From Cephalotrichum gorgonifer (Eukaryota; Ascomycota; Sordariomycetes; Microascales; Microascaceae), in NCBI GenBank assembly GCA_900312665.1, contig ONZQ02000005.1, positions 73,608 to 137,607 on the forward strand: DNA of 64,000 nucleotides, in the 5' to 3' direction. A program made the position numbers and the translations under genes. This document shows positions 56,184-64,000 of this stretch, one piece after another (position 1 is the stretch's first letter; every line of letters starts with the position of its first letter). Under the pieces are notes generated by a model, which was not told where the DNA came from, did not search any database, and was given only the letters and a program-made list of their open reading frames with translations.

Positions 56184-59100
56184 CTATCCTTCGAATAACC
56201 TCGAGACACCATCAAACTCTTCATCCTTGACTGTCCCGTCACCGCCACCCCCGCGTCCCGGCCTCTGCGGCTCCGGTGCCTTCATGAACTCCTGCGCCAT
56301 CTTCGACCTCCCCGCCCTCTTCGACGACCGCGCCCCGCCCACCCCGGCGGATACCCTGCCCATCTCGGAGATGCTCACCCCCTTGACGTCCTTCAGAAGT
56401 TCGAGCACCAGAGCGCGCTGCTGCCTCGAGTGCGAGCCGGGTTTGGCCATGAAGGGCGCGAACTTCTGCAGCCCGGACTCGGTGACGCCCGGCAGTGAGA
56501 GGAGGATGTTGGTGCCCGTGCTCGTCAGTTGGCTGTAGTAGGCTATGATGGCCGCGATGAGCGCCGCGAGGTCCTTCTGCAAGTCCACGAAGTAGGGCTC
56601 GTGGAGCGACGTGATGCACGCCTTGAGGACGTCCGAGGCGATGTACTCCCTGATCATGGGTATCACCTCGGCAGGCAGGGGACTAGTGTCCATGTACTGG
56701 TCTGCGCTGCCACCCTCCGACCCCTCCTGCGTCGCGCCACCGTGGCCTTCGCTTACTGGCTGGCGGTCCTGGAACTCCGGGACGATGGACCTAAAGACGC
56801 GAAGAATGATGCTACAACATCTCGAGTCGCGCATCCTGATAGCGTGCGTACAGAAGACGAGTAGCGGCTCAACTATGTTTGTGTGCATCAGGCAGAACTT
56901 CCTCAGAGAAGGATACTTCTTCGGCGCCTGCCCAGACGTCATCTGCAGCGGGGGATCTAACATTACTGTCGTCAGTGGTGCAAGCCAGATGCGGGCGCCA
57001 ATACGGCCAGGGTGGGGTAATAATCCTTTCGCTGGGAAACTTACTCTTTTTCGTCGGGTCCAAAAAGTCCGCAATCATAAGCGACGCTGTGTAAGTCACC
57101 TGGCGGAGGATGCTTTCAGCCTTCATCTCCTCCGTCAATGCCTCCCCCTCGGCCGAAACTGTCTGCTGCGTAGCTAGGCTCTCCCATTCCGAATTAATCT
57201 TCCGATCCATCTGCTGGAACGCCGTCGACAGTAGCGGGGGCAGGAAGTGTTCGCGCTGCTCCACGGGACAGTCGTCAACGAGATACCTCACAAGGTTCAG
57301 GATGTTGACCTGCTGGTGGGTGGAGAGGGACGTCGCGTCCGCTAGTAGGGCCTGAGCGAGCGGTTGTGGCAGGCCCTCGAAACCGTAGAATTTCACGTCC
57401 ATACGGCTGAGGCAGTAGATGATGGCGTAGCAAGTCTCCCGAACGAACCGGAGGGACCCCCGTATCGTAGATCCAAGTCCCTCCAGAGTTCCCTTTTTGT
57501 CTACAACCCTGGCGTAGAAGTCGTCTTTGCTACCCTCCGAGATGCCCGCTTGCCAGAACCTATCACTGAGAACGCGGCCCACGATGGGTCGCATCTCGGG
57601 AGACAGCCCGGCCCAGTTTTCGGGGTTGTGCGATGCATGCGCGTGGCTGTAAAGCGGTAGGTATTAGCAAGAGGACCAGGTGAAGTTCTGCTTCGCGCCG
57701 GTGGCACTCGTACCTGAGGAACTGGAGTAGATGGGGAAGAATCGCCCCAACACTATCTCCCCAAAGTGCGTATGACGCCTCAAAGGCGCTGGAGCTCTTT
57801 TCAATCCTCTCCACAGAGAAGGCGATGAAGGATTTCGTCGTCCGCAGGGGTAAGAGCTATCAATAACAGTTAGCAAACTTCAGAAACTGGCGGGACGTGG
57901 GCGCATGCATACCTTCAGCCGGTCTTCTAGATCGGCTTGTAGAGCGAGGCCCTCAGCATCAAGGGTACAGTCACCCCAGTCCTTAATCTGATGCACCCCG
58001 CGACTTGCTAGGTACTGCTGAGCCTTGTCCAGGCCTAGGAATTGGCAGAAGGAAGAATACGAAGCGATTGATTCCTTCAACTCATTGCTCTCCCACTGAG
58101 CCCTGATCGGATCCACAAACTGCTGTAGCCTCCGTATCTTCGTCTCAAGGTCTAAGCTTGTGGCTCGATGTCTAGGAGTGAGTGTTAGTTAGCCAAGCAC
58201 ATGTTGTCTTTGCGTCAACACCCGAAACTTACAGGATAATAAACAAGAAACTTTGATATGCAACAGCACGCTTGTCATCAAGCGTGCCCGACGCCATCAT
58301 CTCCTTGACCTTTGCCTCGATGTCGCTATAGACATTCTAGAGCAAGAGATTAGTACTAGTCTGCGTGGGACGCGCGGTAGGGGTGGGCTTACAAGCAAGT
58401 GGTCGGGCATCTTCGCCGCAAGCCTCTGCAGTTCGACCATGCTTTCAGCTTGCAAGTCCTTAATCGAGTCGTTGTAAGCCCGGTTCTCCGGCTGCAGTGC
58501 CGGCCAGGTCATTAGAATGTGTTCGAGCACCCTCAACATCAGGTTGGCATTGTTATCCAGCGCCGTTGTGGAGAACGCAACGAGCAGCTGAAGAACTCGT
58601 TTCCGTATTTGGGGGTCCTATTAGTCCGTAGACGATTAGATCATGTGCCATTTCTTGAGGGACGGGGTAACTAACCTCGAATGTCATTGCCATTAGCTTG
58701 TTGCACCAAGTCTCGAGACTCGCTTCCAACTCCGCACGCTACAGTATGTTAGCTGGGTTCCTCGTCGGTAACAGGGGTGGAAGAGTATGTCCTACGTTGT
58801 ATTCCTCCGCCCGCGCGGGAGACGATCTCCACTTAACGTAGCCTTTAAGGGCAGCTTCGATTACGGTGAACTGAGCGTCAACGCGGAGAACAGGCATTGA
58901 GTGCTTAGAGTAATTCACCACTGGTGGCCGTTAGTCGAAGCTCGGAGAGGGGCGGACGAGACAGGTCCATACGTACCATTCAAGCCTGGCTGACCGTCAT
59001 AGAGGTGCTCCAGAACCTCATCGGTCTGGCGGAAGATATGTCCCAATGCATCTGAAAGCTTCAATTGTACAATCATCTCGATTAGCTGCGTGCTGTACCG

Positions 59101-60753
59101 CCTGTAGTTCCCCAAAAATGCATGTCGCTCCGGCTGTGTATCCGTGTCCTCCATGAGGAACAGGTAAGAGGGATCCTCTGAATCTTCAGGCAGATTCTCG
59201 TAACGTATGAGCCTCGACGAGCACACCTCCAACAGGGGTCCGATGAGCTCGAGTTGGACGGCATTGGGCCCAATGTACCTGTTGTTGAGTAGACGCGTCC
59301 AGGTGACAAGCACGGGTATCGAAACAACCAAGCTCTTATTCTGCACGACGAGGAGGAGGAGATGTAGGAACCCGAGGAGATCGGCCCCGGGCTTGAGTAC
59401 GGAGAACTTCCGGTCGATGTAGTTGCCCAGACATGACAACATCTAATTAACGCCGGGTCGTTAGTGACGGGACGATAGCATATACAAGGTGCACCATGGC
59501 GACGGAGTAGAACACGAGAAGCCATTTGGGAAATAGATAAGAAGCTCACCTCCGAGAACTTCTTCGAGAAGAGGTATTTCTCTTCGTCAATGTCTTCCGC
59601 ATCGACTGTGGACCATTCCGACAGCCTTCTGCAGAGATTGACAGTATCGGTCTCGTACATGGGCATAACAAGATCGATGAATTCGCTGTCAGTGAAGGAT
59701 GTCCGGCAGTAGAGTGCATGCAGGGCGTCCAATGCGGCCTGTGGAAGCAGTGTTAGTGATCCTCGAGTTTCCTTCCACGTACGTCACTTTCTGCAGCGTG
59801 GTGGGGTTGCAGGTCTGCGTGAGGGTGGGGTTGGGTGGTAAGGGGGGGGGGGCTTGTCCATAGCTGACCTTCTGGACGGAAATGCAGGAGGCTGCAAGGC
59901 AGCGGACCATGATCGGGGCGCAATTCGCCGCGTGGACGGCCTTCGGTATGGCCCAGCTCATCAGGGTTTGGAGGACCGAGAGCGCCTTTACCGCGCAGGA
60001 CCGGACGGGCTCGTTGTTCTGGAGGTCGGCGGAGAGACACTGGTCAAGGAACTCGGATATTCTCGCCAGCCAGCCTTCCGGGCCGAAGCGCACTTCGGGG
60101 CCGGCTTGCCTGTTGGGAAAGACCTCGGTCAGAATGTCGGCGGAGGTGAATATCTCGACGCACGCCTTGCTAAGGGCGCCCTCGCGCATCACCACGGCGG
60201 CATCGTCGCCGTTGAAGACCTCCTCGGAAAGTGTTTCTAGCACGAACATCACCAGCTCCTTGTGAGCGGGGGAATCCGGTATCTGCCACAGCTGCACTAG
60301 CAGCGCGTCCATGTCCATCCACTCGGCGGCCCAGCTCCTCTTGGCAACATCCACCCATAGCTGGGCCGTCTTGTTCCGCAGGTATATGGGGTCGTCCTTG
60401 GACACGGCCTGACACAGCTCCAGCACCCACCCCCGTAGGGCGGCAGCTTCGTCCGGGGCGTACGAGGCCCATTTGTGCCTAATGCAGTGTTCTAGTAGAG
60501 AGAGCGCGTAGTGTCGGACGACGGGAGACTGTGATTTTTCGGAGGCCAAGGTGTAGCCTTGCAGCGGGGCCTCGGCGTAGGACTTGACCTGCTCGAGGAA
60601 GCTCTGGGCGTCGCGGCGGGAATCGTTGTTGGAAAAGGGGCTATGCACGACCTCGAGGGCCTGGTGGATCTTGGAAAGCGCATCCGGGCCCGACCCGACG
60701 GTGGCCGCGGCGGTTGGGGGGTTGCCCGCACCGTTGAGGGGTTGGGCTGCCAT
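56184..60753 (-). CDS. MSN5: Exportin-5/MSN5-type karyopherin
   Basis: Importin-beta-family carrier; yeast Msn5 exports phosphorylated regulators, and exportin-5 carries structured RNA and tRNA. Eleven exons (descending): 59869-60753, 59550-59738, 58977-59442, 58796-58920, 58676-58738, 58393-58617, 58233-58336, 57913-58171, 57714-57856, 57045-57646, 56184-56956; 3834 nt, 1277 aa, all phases close. The N-terminus has the importin-beta-like pattern (ALEVVHSPFSNNDSRRDAQS, SPVVRHYALSLLEHCIRHKW, YLRNKTAQLWVDVAKRSWAA), followed by HEAT repeats throughout. The ending FVDLQKDLAALIAAIIAYYS, LLSLPGVTESGLQKFAPFM, and a basic/Gly-rich tail fits Msn5 rather than Crm1 or Los1. It is the most intron-rich gene here; one intron (58618-58675) has its branch point almost touching the acceptor (CTAATAG). 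Confidence 0.9.
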
Positions 60754-61780
60754 TGCGTGGAGGGGAACCTCGATGGATGGATTGGTGAAGAATTGTTTAC
60801 TCGCGCAGGGTCGCGCCGCGAGCCATGGAATTTCTCCGCCCCGAAGTTCAGAAGCAAGCTGCCTTCCTGGGAATCGAACGTATCCGGACCTGGATTTGTC
60901 AATAGGTCATGGGTAGCAGCCGGGGGTGGAAGGCGATGGGACGCAGTCGAGGTAAGATATTCGGTTGGGTTTTGGGTATGTACTCGTATTATGATGTAGT
61001 GAAATCGGTGGTCGACCGGACCGTGTGCCGATAGAGAGAAAACGTCACGCTGGTCCTGGTGGAGCTAGTTTGTCGGGGTACTTGAGACTTGCAGGAGGTA
61101 GAGACGCCAGAGGACAGAGGAGGAGGTGAGAGGATGTTCGGTGTCAGAGAGGTGGTGCAATGACCGTGCAGCGTGCAGCGCAGAGATGCTCCCAGGCATT
61201 CAAACGAAGCTTGCTGGGTTTGGTTGGGCCGGGCCCCACCTACTTTCTGGCAGGGGTTAGGTATGGCAGATCGATGTAAACGAGTAGAGGTACAGTAACA
61301 CAAGTACAGGTGTTCCATCCAGGTGGTTCCTCGATCTATCAGAGTGGGGCGAAGACATGGATACAGGGGGCGCGACCTGTGACCAGTGGCTCTCTGGTGG
61401 GTAAAAATTGTATCAGAACCTAGGTGAATCTCCAAGATACTTCTACTTGGAAAGTACAAGTAAAGCCATGAAAGCTCACGATCTTGAACTTCAGAGCAGA
61501 TCGTGCACTCCAGCTTCGAGTCTTTTAATGGGAGGCAGTCTCTCTAAATTTTCTTCCTCTGCACCAATATAAACGACTGGATTTTTTTTTAAATATGATT
61601 TTCTCTACATCTCCGGATGGTTCCTATTCCTGTTCCTCTAACTATGCAACATTCCAAGCACCTTCCTTACAGGTACGAGTAAGAGCTGAGTGTGGTCTCC
61701 TTCCTTTCTCCCTTGTCATTTGTCCCTTGCAGCAGCTGAGGGTCTTCCATGCCTCTTCTCTTGCATGCCACCCATGACCT
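60754..61780. other. Spacer MSN5 promoter / DPH7 3' end
   Basis: About 1 kb between two minus-strand genes. One motif-like ACAAGTACAGG lies near 61301 and an AT-rich stretch near 61565-61610. No gene recognised. Confidence 0.35.
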
Positions 61781-63133
61781 TCAAGTCTTACGATCCCATA
61801 GGCGAAGCTTCTTGTCGTAGAAACTGGTCGTTACAATATTGGTCCCCCCAGTCCTTCGAATCCAGAAATGACTAGCATAGTTCAGCTCGTGGTCTCCGAG
61901 CGCGTGAAGCACCGACATCTCCGCCTTTTCGCCAGCCACCTCGATCTTAATGATCTGGGGCCCGCCGTGCATGCAAGAGGCCAGGACCTCAGCAGTCAGT
62001 TGTCCAGGCCCATGGCTCAAAAACCTCATCAGATTGAGTTTCCAAACACCACCCCCGAGAGACAGCTCAGAAATAATCCGCAGCGCCGATGCTGGGTGCG
62101 GCACCAGGAATAGCCTGATGTGCTCGTCATAGCTTCCGGTGACCACAAGCGCCGCGTCGTGGCGCACATGCGGCAGCGGGAGAATGGCCGTGACACCCGC
62201 CATGTGCTCGTTCTTAACCAGGCGCTGCGAGGCGAGAACATCGGCTATCATTGCCTGGGACCCTGCAAATTGACCCTCCCAGATGGGAGGTCCTGTGGCC
62301 TCTTCCGTATCTCCACTCTTAATCGAAGGCAGAGGCTCGCTGCCCACTTCGGGCACAGGCAAAATCGAGAACGTCGTGTATCGCAAAACGCTGTCGTCGC
62401 TACCCGAGAAGATCATGTGCTCTCGCGTCTGGGGGAGAGAGACGATGGAAACACACCAGGTCTCCAACATACTCGTTAACGGAAGCTCCTGAGAACCCCT
62501 GATCTCGAACGTAGTGGGATCTAAAGCCATTAGTCGCACATGTCCCGTGCTAGTGGTGATGGCGGCCACATTGGATGTCGAAGGGTGCCATGTGAAGGAG
62601 GTGAAGAGCACGTCCTCCCCAATACCCCGGATCCTGCTTGTAGTAATATCTTGAATCGGTCTCGCGGGGTCCGCTTCCGGGTCGACTCGGCCGGTGATGA
62701 AAGTGCCGGTGCTTGACACGGCGCCGAAGCGGCTCCAGAGTGGCGGGAAAGGATGAAAGTGCAATTCAAATATGGCTGACGGGGTGGACAGGGTCTGAAC
62801 GAGCTCTCTAGTCGAGTGTGAGTACACGCGCGAGAAGGCAGACGCAGTTCGGACTAGCCACACAGCGTAGGGCACTTACAGTTTGCCGTTGATGAGTCGA
62901 AATAGGATCAAGCTACCATTCCGACTCTGGGGAGCCTTGGCGGTCGTGTCATCCTGGGTATCTACTCCTGCCCCAGACTCTTCCGACTCCTTCTGGAGGT
63001 TGTATGTCCCGACCAGGAAGTAATTAGGATAAGCCAAACAGAATTCGATGCTGCTGGGTGGGAGATCGAGCGTAAGTGTCTCTAATAGTTCTATGGGCTC
63101 CGCCGTATTCATAATGCCACCTGGCGCACTCAT
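61781..63133 (-). CDS. DPH7: Diphthine methyltransferase DPH7 (WD40)
   Basis: Dph7 (yeast Rrt2) demethylates the methylated diphthine intermediate on elongation factor 2 before the final amidation step of diphthamide synthesis; cytosolic. Two exons, 62880-63133 and 61781-62807, give 426 aa. WD-repeat features run through the protein: SIEFCLAYPNYFLVGTYNL, FTSFTWHPSTSNVAAITTST, MIFSGSDDSVLRYTTF, ALVVTGSYDEHIRLFLV and SFYDKKLRLWDRK at the C-terminus. GGGVWKLNLMRF near the fifth blade is typical of this family. The intron has donor GTAAGT and acceptor GACTAG. It starts MSAPGGIMNTAEPIELLETL; a second Met at residue 8 is in frame. Confidence 0.88.
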
Positions 63134-63761
63134 GATGAAAGAAGGCCCAAGTTGGTGTGACAGCAGCCGTCTGCCCTCAACCTGGCTCCGTCGAAGGGTG
63201 GGTGAAACTCGGGCTGGGCCTTCTTTGGTGATGGAAGTAAGGAGGGATGCGATTATTCTTTTTTAAGTCTACCCCCCCACAAAACGAATGGGATGCTGTG
63301 AGTAGATGCGCTGTGTTGTGTTGTGTTTGCCTCTCTGTTTGTCATAGGAGGACCAAGATATGCAGGGTTGACTTTTTTGGGTCACAGGAGACAAAGGGCG
63401 GACTAAGACCGTGGAGCAGGCACAGAGCGGGGTCCTTCCTCAAGCCCGGACTTAGGTGGTGACGGGCTCCTTCTCGGACCACCCGGCCGATAGAGAAGAC
63501 GAAAACGAAAACGAAGCCAAGACGGCCCTCGATTGAGAAGATTCATGCATATATGTAGCGACCAATAATCGGTGAGACAGAGAAACAAAGCCTTTAAGTA
63601 CAAAGGAGGGAGTCCTCGTACTCACCAGGTACCACACACTGATTGCTGCCTCCGCCTCTCATCCTTCCCCCAGTTATAAGCCGCCAAGATCGCTCCCAAA
63701 TGAATATATTCTTCTTTCTTTTCACTTCTTCGTTTCAATAAACCAGAATATCAGGAGCAAC
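63134..63761. promoter_or_regulatory. Shared divergent promoter DPH7 / terminal gene
   Basis: 628 nt between divergent starts. No element assigned. Confidence 0.4.
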
Positions 63762-64000
63762 ATGGCATCAAACTGTGGAAACTGGTCTGACAAAATGGAC
63801 ATCGACTCCGACTTTTACGGTGAGAGCTACCCACGTCCTCCAAAACATGCACTAGGGCTAAGTAACATCCAACTAGGGGACGAAGAGGTCAAATCCGACC
63901 TCACGCGAAGAGTCGAGCAACTCGACACACAAATGTGGTGGGATGGTCGGAGAGCGGCCGCCCCAGTCCCCCAGTCACGGCAGCAGGAAACCCCGGACAC
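63762..64000 (+). CDS. Unknown protein, 5' part only (runs off the window)
   Basis: Exon 1 at 63762-63819 encodes MASNCGNWSDKMDIDSDFYG. Intron 63820-63876 has donor GTGAGA and acceptor AACTAG. Exon 2 continues from 63877 to the window edge with DEEVKSDLTRRVEQLDTQMW followed by a Pro/Gln-rich stretch. The frame stays open and the 5' leader is A/T-rich as in expressed fungal genes. Too little is visible to assign a family. Confidence 0.55.
   Translation, partial: MASNCGNWSDKMDIDSDFYGESYPRPPKHALGLSNIQLGDEEVKSDLTRRVEQLDTQMWWDGRRAAAPVPQSRQQETPD

Overview
This window is nuclear DNA from a filamentous ascomycete (Pezizomycotina). The evidence is short introns (about 53-150 nt, a few longer) with GT...AG ends and CTAAC-type branch points close to the acceptor, a Fus3/Kss1-class MAP kinase with TEY, a Zn(II)2Cys6 regulator, and fungal-type SEC24, SMC6, PDC and HEM4 genes. 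The class cannot be settled from the sequence alone. It is moderately GC-rich chromosomal DNA with one 20-N assembly gap at 56125-56144. I see no rRNA, tRNA, CRISPR array, virus or intact transposon.

Layout. 116-1780 (-) dihydrolipoamide dehydrogenase; 2535-4811 (-) SGD1/NOM1; 5211-5746 (+) SRP14; 6109-6351 (-) a Cys-rich small protein; 7603-10945 (-) a GBP2/HRB1-type three-RRM protein; 14788-15646 (+) COQ9; 15904-19595 (-) SMC6; 20598-22657 (+) ecdysoneless/SGT1; 22817-24631 (-) an APH-like protein; 28635-30100 (-) TAN1; 30473-32478 (-) pyruvate decarboxylase; 33200-33852 (-) ERV1; 34263-35273 (+) HEM4; 36170-37302 (+) a TLDc/OXR1 protein; 38382-39835 (-) MAP kinase; 44368-47245 (-) SEC24; 48191-48830 (+) a small membrane protein; 49995-52266 (-) a Zn2Cys6 factor; 56184-60753 (-) exportin-5/MSN5; 61781-63133 (-) DPH7; 63762-end (+) a partial unknown gene. 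Exon borders were assigned by hand from splice signals, protein continuity and codon phase, which closes for every fully resolved gene except TAN1.

The gene content is mostly housekeeping: RNA export and processing (GBP2, MSN5, TAN1, ECD, SGD1), the secretory pathway (SRP14, SEC24), mitochondria and carbon metabolism (DLD, COQ9, ERV1, HEM4, PDC), DNA repair (SMC6), translation-factor modification (DPH7) and signalling (MAP kinase, Zn2Cys6 factor). There is no biosynthetic cluster or defence island. Several neighbours are divergent pairs sharing a promoter: SGD1/SRP14, SMC6/ECD, ERV1/HEM4, SEC24/small membrane protein, and DPH7/the terminal gene.

The genes are separated by four gene-free blocks of about 4 kb (10946-14787, 24632-28634, 39836-44215, 52267-56183). 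These are rich in a short near-palindromic motif of the form TAC-NN-GTA. The most unusual points are the micro-exon structure of the GBP2-like gene (4, 26 and 8 nt coding exons), the dispersed TAC-NN-GTA motif, a one-base frame break in TAN1, an in-frame stop in the DLD presequence, and an APH-like protein with a large His/Asp insertion. I did not find a clearly new multi-gene system.
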